Assembly (NCBI GenBank): GCA_964517265.1
Contig: CAZFBS010000089.1
Coordinates: 1 to 6,140 of the forward strand
DNA from: REEP01 sp964517265
Lineage (GTDB): Bacteria > Pseudomonadota > Alphaproteobacteria > Rhodospirillales > Defluviicoccaceae
Direction: 5' to 3'
DNA: 6,140 nucleotides
Shown: positions 1 to 6,140 of the stretch, one piece after another
Numbering within the stretch: position 1 is the first letter of the stretch
Layout: every line of letters begins with the position of its first letter
Program-made: the position numbers and the translations under genes
The notes under the pieces: model-generated
Databases searched by the model: none
The model's input: the letters and a program-made list of their open reading frames with translations, nothing else
What the model was told of the DNA's origin: nothing

Positions 1-130
1 ATCGCCATCACCGCCGCGCCAACATGATCACAACAGGCACATCGTCAACGGGTTGCTACAGTATCCCCTCGGGCACCAACGAGATCCGTGCTGCGCAGAG
101 GCCGTTTCGAGCGAACTTGGGCGATCGTAT

Positions 131-3100
131 CTATTCCAAGGACAGCAACAAAGCGTTACCACCTGAGGCTGTCGTGTCGACGGAGAGCGTGCGCTCGTGC
201 ACGAAGCGGTAAAGGTAGCGTGGTCCGGCGGCGAGCGGGCTGCCGATGTCGGCGCGCTTGCCCGCCGTCTCGGCAAACAGGACCAGCGGACGAATAGGCC
301 CATCGCTCTTGGCGAGCCAGCGATTCGTGGCGCTCACAAGCCCCCGGGGTCCAGCGCAGGCAACGCCGGCGACGCGCGCATCGGCGATCAGGTCGGTCAG
401 GCGGGCGTCCTGCCCCGGGCGAAGGATCGCAAGCGCCCCCTCAGGCAGGCCCGCCTCTTCGAACACTTTTGCCACCTGTATTGCCAGATCGACGTCGGGA
501 TGCCAAGCAACGGCGGTGTTGCCGGTCACCAGCGCCGCGGCGATCTGGGCAACGAGAGCAGCTAACCCGGGCCCACCGTGGCACAGGCAGGCGAAAACGC
601 CGCGGGGATACAGGCTGAGCTCGTTTCGCTCGCCCGTCGGCCCGGGGAGACGTTCCGGGTCGGCGAACTCGGAGCGGACCTGGGCAGCGTAGAAGTTGAG
701 GTAGGCAACAGCGTGATTAACACTGTCGGCGCCTTTGCTGTCCAGCGCGCACAACGCGTCTGCCATCCGGTTGCAAGCGTCAGCTGTTCGCTCGAGAATG
801 GCTGCGCGTCGCTGTACCTCCGTTGCTGACCATTCCGGCCCGGCCGCCGCCGCGGTCCGCAGCGCCGCCTCAAGGGAATCACCGGCCAAGCCGATCTGGT
901 CGGGATCGTCGGCATCCTCGGCAACCGGCTTGGCGGGTTCTCCGCTGCCATTGTTCGGCACCTCTGCGGCAAAGCGATGCAGATAGTGCGGCCCGCCCGC
1001 CTTTGGTCCAGTGCCTGAGAGCCCTTGGCCACCGAAGGGCTGCACACCCACGATGGCGCCGATCTGGTTGCGGTTGACGTAGGTATTGCCGATGTGGGTC
1101 CGGCTATGGATGTACCGCGACGTCTCGTCGATCCGGCTATGGATGCCGAGCGTCAGGCCATAGCCCGTGTTATTCACGTCCTCGATCAGCTTGTTGAGCC
1201 GGTTGGCGTGATAGCGGACCACGTGCAGGATTGGGCCGAAGACCTCACGCTGCAGGAGCGCAATGCGGTCAATCTCAAAGGCAGCCGGTGCAACAAAGGT
1301 TCCCTGCTCAGTGCCGGCGCCAAGAGGCGTGCGCTTCAGGAGTTTGGCTTCCCTCATCATCCGCTTGAGGTGGCCCTGGAGCATCGACTGGGAGTCCTCG
1401 TCGATGACGGGGCCGATGTCGGTGAAAAGCAATGAGGGATCGCCGACCGACAACTCCTCCATGGCGCCGGTCAGCATCTCCAGCATCCGGTCGGCGACGT
1501 CGTTCTGTAAACACAGGATACGCAGCGCCGAGCAGCGCTGCCCAGCGCTCTGGAAGGCGGAGGCGAGCACGTCGCGCGTGACCTGCTCGGGCAGCGCCGT
1601 GGAATCGACGATCATCACGTTCTGTCCGCCGGTCTCGGCGACCAGGGGAGCGATCGCGCCGCCGCGCTTGGCAAGCATGCGGTTGATGAGGTGGGCGACC
1701 TCGGTTGACCCGGTAAAGGCGACGCCTGTGACGCGCGCATCGGCGACCAGAGCACCGCCGACCCTGGCCCCGTCCCCCGGCAGCAGATGCAGGACCTGCT
1801 CTGGAATGCCGGCGCGGTGCAGCAGGCGCACAGCATAGGCGGCGATCAGGGGGGTCTGCTCGGCAGGCTTGGCGATTACGGCATTACCGGCAGCCAACGC
1901 GGCGGCGACCTGCCCGCTGAAGATGGCCAAGGGGAAGTTCCACGGACTGATGCTGCAAAAGACGCCGCCGCCCTGGAGCTTCGCCTGCGCAGAGCTGTTG
2001 ACCGGAACATGTAAATGAAAGGGTTTGCCGAAGTCAGCGCGCGCGCGTAGGGCGTAATACCGACAGAAGTCAACGGCCTCGCGCACCTCCGCGACCGCAT
2101 CATTCAACGTCTTGCCCGCCTCGTGGACGCATAGCGTCATGATCTCGGCTATCTCCGCCTCCATCAAGTCGGCGGCGCGATCCAGGCAGGCGGCGCGGTC
2201 CTCGACGGGCCGGCGCGCCCACTCGGGTGCAGCGCGCGTCGCGGTGGCGAGCGCGTCCTCTATGTCGTCTGCCGTTGCCTCGGCAACCTGACCGATGAGC
2301 CGTCCGTGGTCTGCAGGCGAGACGACGTCGCGGGGGTTGGTCGCGCGCTCCTTCCCCGCGACGATGGGAGCAGCCGTCCAAATCCGGCTGGCGGCCTCCT
2401 CCATCTCCCGCGCCAGAGGTAACAGGCGTGCCCGGTCGCTGAGATCGACACCTTTCGCGTTGCGTCGCTCCGTACCGTAGAGGTCCATTGGCTGCGGGAT
2501 GTGGGGGTGCGGCACATAGGCGAGGGCGCGCACGGTGGTCACGGGATCGGCGATGATCTCCTCTATCGGAAGCTTGTTATCCTGGATGCGGTTGACAAAG
2601 GAGGAGTTGGCTCCGTTCTCCAGGAGCCGGCGGACCAGATAAGCGAGCAGATCTTCATGCTCACCGACAGGAGCATAAATCCGGCAGCCTACGCCCACTT
2701 TGTCCTTCTCGATCACCTGCTCGTACAAGAGCTCACCCATGCCGTGCAGGCGCTGGAACTCGAAGTCGCGACTATTGCCGGCAAATTCCAGGACGGAAGC
2801 AATCGTGTGGGCGTTGTGGGTCGCGAACTGAGGATAGAAGAACTTTTGATTCTTGAACAGTTGCTGAGCACAGGCAAGATAGGAGACGTCGGTCGACGCC
2901 TTGCGCGTGAAAACCGGATAGCCGTCGAGTCCCAACTCTTGGCTGCGCTTGATCTCGGTGTCCCAATACGCTCCCTTGCACAGCCGCAGCATCAGGCGTC
3001 GCTTGTGCCGGCTGGCCATGTCGGCGAGCCAGTCGAGCACGTACGGCGCGCGCTTCTGATAGGCCTGAACGACGAGGCCGAAACCGTCCCAGCCAGCGAG

Positions 3101-4039
3101 CGCTGTGTCGCCCGAGACCGCCTCGACGACGTCGAGAGAGATGTCCAGCCGGTCGGCCTCTTCCATGTCGACGGTCATGCCGATGTTGGCGGCCGCTGCG
3201 TCCTCGGCGAGCGATCGCAGCCGCGGCACCAGCTCGTCCATCACGCGTCCGGCCTTCGCCACCTCCAAGCGCGGATGCAGGGCGGAGAGTTTTACCGAGA
3301 TGCCGGGTTCTTGTTCAGCACCCCGGCTGCCGGCAGCCTTGCCGATAGCCGCGATGGCACTGCGGTAGGTATCGAAGTATCGATCGGCGTCCGCCATGGT
3401 GCGGGCCGCCTCACCTAGCATATCGTAGGAATAACGGTAGCCCCGGCTCTCGAGCGGGCGGGCCCGTTCGAGAGCCGAGCCGATGTTCCGGCCCATGACG
3501 AATTGTCGTCCCATGATGCGCATCGCCTGATTGACCGCCTCACGCACCACCGGCTCGCTCAGTCGCGCGACGAGGCGCCGCACGGTGGCGCCGACCGACT
3601 GTCCGGCGTAGTCGTGCATACGTACGATCCGCCCGGTCAGCATCAGCGCCCAGGTCGAGGCGTTGACGAACAGGGATTCACTACGGCCTACGTGCCGATC
3701 CCAGTCGGCTGACGAGATCTTGTCGCGGATCAGGCGTTCCTGTGTCTCCTTGTCGGGCACGCGGAGGAGGGCCTCCGCGATGCACATCAAAAGCACGCCC
3801 TCCTGCGTCGAGAGACCGTATTCGTTGAGGAAAGCATCGAGCCCGCCCTTGCCGTGCCTTGAGGAGCGGACAGACCCGACCAGATGACGCGCCCGCTTTT
3901 CGATTCGCGCGCGAGCGTCGTCCGAGAGCTGGAGTTTGTGCAAGAGCTCGTGCACGCAGGCAGCCTCATCGGCGCGGTAGTACGCGTCGATGGCCGACCT
4001 CAACGGGTCGCGATCAGGGGGGGGTTGCTCGAAGATCAT
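131..4039 (-). CDS. putA: Bifunctional proline dehydrogenase / P5C dehydrogenase PutA, type B (no DNA-binding domain)
   Basis: Converts proline to glutamate: FAD-dependent proline dehydrogenase makes P5C and feeds the quinone pool, then NAD-dependent P5C dehydrogenase makes glutamate. It is 1302 residues from this start. The helical arm and proline dehydrogenase barrel occupy about 10-510, with the FAD/proline residues K250 (SVKLSALHPR), D291 and E293, R352, Y358, Y455 and the R470-R471 pair (YLVRRLLENGA). P5C dehydrogenase spans about 560-1025, with N701 (SPWNFP), K724, E802 (ETGG) and the nucleophile C836 (GQRCSALR). A further ALDH-like domain at about 1050-1280 lacks a catalytic cysteine and ends in the flap RTLSVDTTASGGNA, which in the family caps the P5CDH site and aids channelling. 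The E. coli-type ribbon-helix-helix and linker (about 85 residues) are absent, so it should not repress transcription. It starts 23 bases after putP. An in-frame ATG at 4054 (MGTDT before MIFEQ) is equally possible, as both starts have only weak Shine-Dalgarno matches. Identification is firm; the exact start is not. Confidence 0.96.
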   Translation of the reverse strand: MIFEQPPPDRDPLRSAIDAYYRADEAACVHELLHKLQLSDDARARIEKRARHLVGSVRSSRHGKGGLDAFLNEYGLSTQEGVLLMCIAEALLRVPDKETQERLIRDKISSADWDRHVGRSESLFVNASTWALMLTGRIVRMHDYAGQSVGATVRRLVARLSEPVVREAVNQAMRIMGRQFVMGRNIGSALERARPLESRGYRYSYDMLGEAARTMADADRYFDTYRSAIAAIGKAAGSRGAEQEPGISVKLSALHPRLEVAKAGRVMDELVPRLRSLAEDAAAANIGMTVDMEEADRLDISLDVVEAVSGDTALAGWDGFGLVVQAYQKRAPYVLDWLADMASRHKRRLMLRLCKGAYWDTEIKRSQELGLDGYPVFTRKASTDVSYLACAQQLFKNQKFFYPQFATHNAHTIASVLEFAGNSRDFEFQRLHGMGELLYEQVIEKDKVGVGCRIYAPVGEHEDLLAYLVRRLLENGANSSFVNRIQDNKLPIEEIIADPVTTVRALAYVPHPHIPQPMDLYGTERRNAKGVDLSDRARLLPLAREMEEAASRIWTAAPIVAGKERATNPRDVVSPADHGRLIGQVAEATADDIEDALATATRAAPEWARRPVEDRAACLDRAADLMEAEIAEIMTLCVHEAGKTLNDAVAEVREAVDFCRYYALRARADFGKPFHLHVPVNSSAQAKLQGGGVFCSISPWNFPLAIFSGQVAAALAAGNAVIAKPAEQTPLIAAYAVRLLHRAGIPEQVLHLLPGDGARVGGALVADARVTGVAFTGSTEVAHLINRMLAKRGGAIAPLVAETGGQNVMIVDSTALPEQVTRDVLASAFQSAGQRCSALRILCLQNDVADRMLEMLTGAMEELSVGDPSLLFTDIGPVIDEDSQSMLQGHLKRMMREAKLLKRTPLGAGTEQGTFVAPAAFEIDRIALLQREVFGPILHVVRYHANRLNKLIEDVNNTGYGLTLGIHSRIDETSRYIHSRTHIGNTYVNRNQIGAIVGVQPFGGQGLSGTGPKAGGPHYLHRFAAEVPNNGSGEPAKPVAEDADDPDQIGLAGDSLEAALRTAAAAGPEWSATEVQRRAAILERTADACNRMADALCALDSKGADSVNHAVAYLNFYAAQVRSEFADPERLPGPTGERNELSLYPRGVFACLCHGGPGLAALVAQIAAALVTGNTAVAWHPDVDLAIQVAKVFEEAGLPEGALAILRPGQDARLTDLIADARVAGVACAGPRGLVSATNRWLAKSDGPIRPLVLFAETAGKRADIGSPLAAGPRYLYRFVHERTLSVDTTASGGNALLLSLE

Positions 4040-4062
4040 GGTGTCAGTTCCCATGCATGCGC

Positions 4063-5550
4063 CTATTCCGCCGGGCGGGGCATGAGGCCTGAGCGCGCAG
4101 CCCCGAGTACGCGGTCGAAGTCGGCGGCGACGCGGCCGCGGGGCTGCGAGTCCAGCAGGCCGACCGCAACCACCGCAATGGTACAAAGGACAAAGCCGGG
4201 CAGGATCTCATAGAGGTCGAAAATGCCGCCCTCGAGCTGCTTCCAGACGACGACGGTGGCCGCACCGACGATTAGGCCGGCCGCCGCACTATTCCGTGTC
4301 ATCCGTCGCCAGAACAAGGACAAGAGGATGACGGGCCCGAAAGCGGCCCCGAATCCCGCCCAGGCGTAGGCGACCAGATCGAGCACCCCAACCTGGGGAT
4401 CGGTCGCCAGCAAGGTTGCCACCAGCGCCACCCCCACCACGCTGAGACGGCCCACGCTCACCAGTTCGTTCTGGCTTGCCTCCTTGCGAAAGAACGACCT
4501 GTACAGATCCTCCGTCAGCGCGCTTGAGCACACCAAGAGCTGTGAGTCGATCGTGCTCATGACCGCTGCCAGGATTGCGGCCAACAGGAACCCCGAGACC
4601 CAGGGGTTGAACAGCACTTGGCAAAACTGGATGAACACCGTCTCCGGGTTCTCGAGCGGCTGGTCGGCAAAGTAGGCAATGCCTGAGTAGCCGACAAAGA
4701 CCGCGCCATAGAGCGCGAAAACCATCCACACCATGTTGATGAGCCGAGCCGTCGGCACGTCGTTCAGGGACCGCACCGCCATGAAGCGGACCAGGATGTG
4801 CGGCTGGCCAAAGTAGCCGAGCCCCCAGGCCATGAGCGAGATGATGCCGAACGTCGTCATGTCGCTGAAGACATCGTTGTAGGCGGAATCGATTTCGCCC
4901 ACCCGGGCGGTGGTTTCGCCCCAGCTGCCAATCGCGCTGACGGCGATGACCGGCACGATGATGAGGGCGAAGAACATCATCAATCCTTGAAAGAAGTCGG
5001 TCCATGAGACGGCAAGGAACCCGCCGAGAAAGGTGTAGGACACAATGACGGCGCTGCCTACCCAAAGCGCAACTTGATAGTCCAGGCCGAAGGTCTGCTC
5101 GAACAGCAAGCCACCGGCAACCAGACCCGCCGAGACGTAGAACGTAAAGAACACCAGAATAACGACCGCGGAAATCAGCCGCAGGATTCTCGACGAATCC
5201 TGAAAACGATTATTTAAATAATCTGGGATGGTGATCGCGTCCCCAGCGATTTCGGTGTAGGCGCGGAGACGCTTGGCCACGAACTGCCAATTGAGGTAGG
5301 CGCCGATCACAAGACCGATGCCGATCCAGATCTGATTCATCCCCGCTGCGTAAACCGCTCCGGGCAGACCGAGCAGTAGCCATCCGCTCATGTCCGAAGC
5401 TCCGGCAGAGAGTGCGGCCACGGCCGGGTTGAGGCTTCTGCCGCCCAGCATATAGTCGGTAAAATTTTTGGTCAGCTTGTAGCAGACCAAGCCAATGACA
5501 AGCATTCCCACCAGATAGATGATGAATGCACTGATCGATCCCGCGTCCAT
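4063..5550 (-). CDS. putP: Sodium/proline symporter PutP
   Basis: Inner-membrane sodium:solute symporter (SSS family) that imports proline with Na+. The 495 residues are close to the family's usual length of about 500 and align throughout with E. coli PutP as remembered. Visible hallmarks are GGRSL at 36-40 (R38 matches E. coli R40), LSAGASDMSGW at 47-57 (D53 and S55 match the Na+/proline residues D55 and S57), GGFLAVSWTD at 176-185, WGLGYFGQPH at 242-251 (W242, Y246, P250) and AAVMSTIDSQLLVCSSALTED at 327-347, where S332-T333 match S340-T341. The hydrophobic pattern fits about 13 membrane helices, with a polar cytoplasmic tail after about 466. The ATG is preceded by GGAGG with 7 bases between. 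The gene lies between the small membrane protein and putA, which supports proline as substrate. An AT-rich palindrome and a hairpin sit inside the gene at 5182-5223. Confidence 0.97.
   Translation of the reverse strand: MDAGSISAFIIYLVGMLVIGLVCYKLTKNFTDYMLGGRSLNPAVAALSAGASDMSGWLLLGLPGAVYAAGMNQIWIGIGLVIGAYLNWQFVAKRLRAYTEIAGDAITIPDYLNNRFQDSSRILRLISAVVILVFFTFYVSAGLVAGGLLFEQTFGLDYQVALWVGSAVIVSYTFLGGFLAVSWTDFFQGLMMFFALIIVPVIAVSAIGSWGETTARVGEIDSAYNDVFSDMTTFGIISLMAWGLGYFGQPHILVRFMAVRSLNDVPTARLINMVWMVFALYGAVFVGYSGIAYFADQPLENPETVFIQFCQVLFNPWVSGFLLAAILAAVMSTIDSQLLVCSSALTEDLYRSFFRKEASQNELVSVGRLSVVGVALVATLLATDPQVGVLDLVAYAWAGFGAAFGPVILLSLFWRRMTRNSAAAGLIVGAATVVVWKQLEGGIFDLYEILPGFVLCTIAVVAVGLLDSQPRGRVAADFDRVLGAARSGLMPRPAE
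5182..5223. repeat. Adjacent hairpin and 16-bp AT-rich palindrome inside putP
   Basis: GATTATTTAAATAATC (5208-5223) is a perfect 16-bp palindrome. Five bases away, CAGGATTC (5182-5189) and GAATCCTG (5195-5202) form a perfect 8-bp stem with a 5-base loop. Both are within the putP codons for about residues 110-124 (DYLNNRFQDSSRIL), including TTA, AAT, AAT and AGA codons that look unusual in this GC-rich gene. Protein sequence is preserved, so any function would be an additional nucleic-acid role. Confidence 0.5.
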
Positions 5551-5557
5551 GCCTTCG

Positions 5558-5562
5558 CCTCC
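5558..5562 (-). promoter_or_regulatory. Ribosome binding site of putP
   Basis: The minus strand reads CGAGGGAGGCGAAGGC and then ATG, with GGAGG 7 bases before the start. The nine bases CGAGGGAGG and the spacing are the same as upstream of the small membrane protein. The site fixes the putP start at 5550. Confidence 0.8.
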
Positions 5563-5601
5563 CTCGCAAGTGGCTAAGTCATCACGAATACGGACGCCGT
5601 A

Positions 5602-5639
5602 GCAGATGCATCGGGTGCTTTGGCCGTTAACGCATCTGC
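5602..5639. repeat. 8-bp inverted repeat between the small gene and putP
   Basis: GCAGATGC (5602-5609) and GCATCTGC (5632-5639) are exact reverse complements separated by 22 bases. In the transcript this could fold as a stem-loop in the 96-base spacer before putP. No T-run follows it on the minus strand, so it does not look like a classical intrinsic terminator. It could instead be an operator, an RNA-processing or stability element, or chance. Confidence 0.4.
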
Positions 5640-5646
5640 GCGCGCC

Positions 5647-5745
5647 TCACTTTTTCAGCACGTAGGTGACGACCGAGAGCACGATGCAGGTCAGCATCGG
5701 AACGAGCAGCCAAAACCACGTTGCGAAGGTCATGGAGTTTTCCAT
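5647..5745 (-). CDS. Small single-pass membrane protein, probable accessory subunit of PutP
   Basis: This 32-residue protein begins MENSMTFATW and ends TYVLKK. Residues 8-30 form one hydrophobic helix containing an aromatic patch (W10, F11, W12) and a proline at 16. An acidic residue near the N-terminus and two C-terminal lysines predict N-out, C-in topology. GGAGG lies 7 bases before the ATG, the same spacing as for putP, which strongly supports translation. It is the first gene of the apparent operon, 96 bases upstream of putP and on the same strand. Very small one-helix proteins encoded beside sodium symporters are known, for example MetS with the transporter MetP, and similar short accessory proteins are annotated beside SSS-family genes. 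By analogy I infer that it assembles with or stabilises PutP. I do not recognise the exact family, and a leader peptide controlling putP is the main alternative. Confidence 0.75.
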   Translation of the reverse strand: MENSMTFATWFWLLVPMLTCIVLSVVTYVLKK

Positions 5746-5752
5746 ACTCGTT

Positions 5753-5757
5753 CCTCC
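5753..5757 (-). promoter_or_regulatory. Ribosome binding site of the small membrane protein
   Basis: The minus strand reads GAGGGAGGAACGAGT and then ATG. The GGAGG core sits 7 bases before the start codon, an optimal spacing. This site decides that the 32-codon frame is a real gene with its start at 5745, rather than at the internal ATG at codon 5, which has no comparable site. Confidence 0.8.
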
Positions 5758-5770
5758 CTCGGCGCACTTT

Positions 5771-5791
5771 CACATCTGCCTAGCACATCTG
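5771..5791. repeat. Tandem direct repeat of CACATCTG upstream of the operon
   Basis: Two exact copies of CACATCTG, at 5771-5778 and 5784-5791, start 13 bases apart. They lie 25 to 46 bases before the first start codon of the operon. That position suits either a regulator site near the promoter or part of the 5' leader. The core CATCTG is also present in the inverted repeat at 5602-5639. No regulator family can be named from it. Confidence 0.35.
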
Positions 5792-6140
5792 TTCGGCGTT
5801 CAATGCTGGTGGATGTGTCCGGTCCGTCAGCCAGTCTGCCCAGCGCACACCTGCCAGAAGCACGATGCTCCAATCTTGGGACAATCGCAACTGAAGCAAT
5901 GCTCTTGCACTTTTGTGATAGTAGGGGAATTTGCATACGATATGTCGTGGCTGGTCATGATGATGGAGGATACGCTGATCCGCGTGGTCATGCTCGATAT
6001 CGCCGGGGTCCCGCGACGAGGCTGGCTGGTCTCTGGCGTCAGGCGAGCCCATCAACTGCGCCGGGATTCTCAGTGGCTCCACACTTTAGAGCCTGCTCAG
6101 CAATTAAGTTGCGTGCTTAGCTGTAAGGCGACGTAGCGAG

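Larger units (their letters stand above)
5746..6140. promoter_or_regulatory. Upstream region without a supported gene; probable control region of the put operon
   Basis: These 395 bases are clearly less GC-rich than putA and putP, especially about 5880-5940. The open frames here on the plus strand begin antisense to the small gene, lack good ribosome binding sites, and show no recognisable domain. The leftward operon promoter most probably lies here, since nothing else is upstream. I found no -35/-10 pair on the minus strand that is convincing by eye, and no clear sigma-54 signature. If a divergent regulator gene exists it begins beyond the window's right edge. Confidence 0.4.

Noticed and set aside
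50..78. tRNA 3'-end-like sequence (GGGTTGC... through CTCGGGCACCA)
   Set aside because: It resembles a T-arm and CCA end only loosely. No matching acceptor 5' strand, anticodon arm or D-arm is found in the preceding bases, and the T-loop lacks TTCGA.
1..130. Transcription terminator downstream of putA
   Set aside because: Only short inverted repeats (for example CTGCGCAG and TTCGAGCGAA) are present, with no stable GC stem followed by T residues on the minus strand. The operon may end or continue outside the window.
2501..3418. 305-codon open frame on the plus strand inside putA
   Set aside because: It lies wholly antisense to conserved proline dehydrogenase codons, has no recognisable domain, and is typical of spurious frames opposite GC-rich genes.
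5913..5941. Rightward sigma-70-like promoter, TTGTGA-17 bases-TACGAT
   Set aside because: Each hexamer matches only 4 of 6 consensus bases, which is expected by chance in AT-richer DNA, and no downstream gene is visible to support it.
6075..6093. Hairpin GGCTC / GAGCC near the right edge
   Set aside because: A 5-bp stem with a 9-base loop and no T-run on either strand is common by chance and has no gene end next to it.
5620..6136. Two overlapping plus-strand frames of 156 and 166 codons
   Set aside because: They overlap each other and the better supported small gene, lack ribosome binding sites, and have a composition (many Cys, Met, His, Trp) unlike a conserved protein.

Overview
The window carries one proline-utilisation unit. 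All recognisable genes are on the minus strand and are read from right to left. The order of transcription is a 32-residue single-pass membrane protein (5745-5647), the sodium/proline symporter PutP (5550-4063), and the proline catabolic enzyme PutA (4039-131). The proteins are clearly bacterial and align along their length with the Escherichia coli PutP and PutA sequences as I remember them. High GC content and GC-rich third codon positions suggest a Pseudomonadota host (alpha- or gammaproteobacterial), but the sequence alone does not settle the genus.

Region by region: 1-130 lies downstream of putA and shows no gene and no convincing terminator. Positions 131-4039 hold a PutA that lacks the N-terminal ribbon-helix-helix DNA-binding domain but keeps proline dehydrogenase, P5C dehydrogenase and a C-terminal ALDH-like domain with its terminal flap. 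It is therefore a bifunctional, non-regulatory 'type B' enzyme. Only 23 bases separate it from putP (8 if an upstream ATG is used). Positions 4063-5550 hold a full-length PutP. Positions 5551-5646 are a 96-base spacer containing an 8-bp inverted repeat. Positions 5647-5745 hold the small membrane protein, too short for most gene callers but with an excellent ribosome binding site. Positions 5746-6140 are AT-richer, hold no gene I can support, and probably contain the operon's promoter and control sites.

In the proposed scheme, PutP imports proline with sodium. PutA oxidises it through P5C to glutamate, passing electrons to the quinone pool and to NAD+. The small protein is a candidate accessory subunit of the symporter. 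Because PutA has no DNA-binding domain it cannot be its own repressor, so a separate regulator must be encoded elsewhere, possibly just beyond the right edge.

The points most worth a second look are the small membrane protein, repeated CATCTG/CAGATG cores around it, an AT-rich perfect palindrome next to a hairpin inside putP, and a run of eight C at codons 6-8 of putA.
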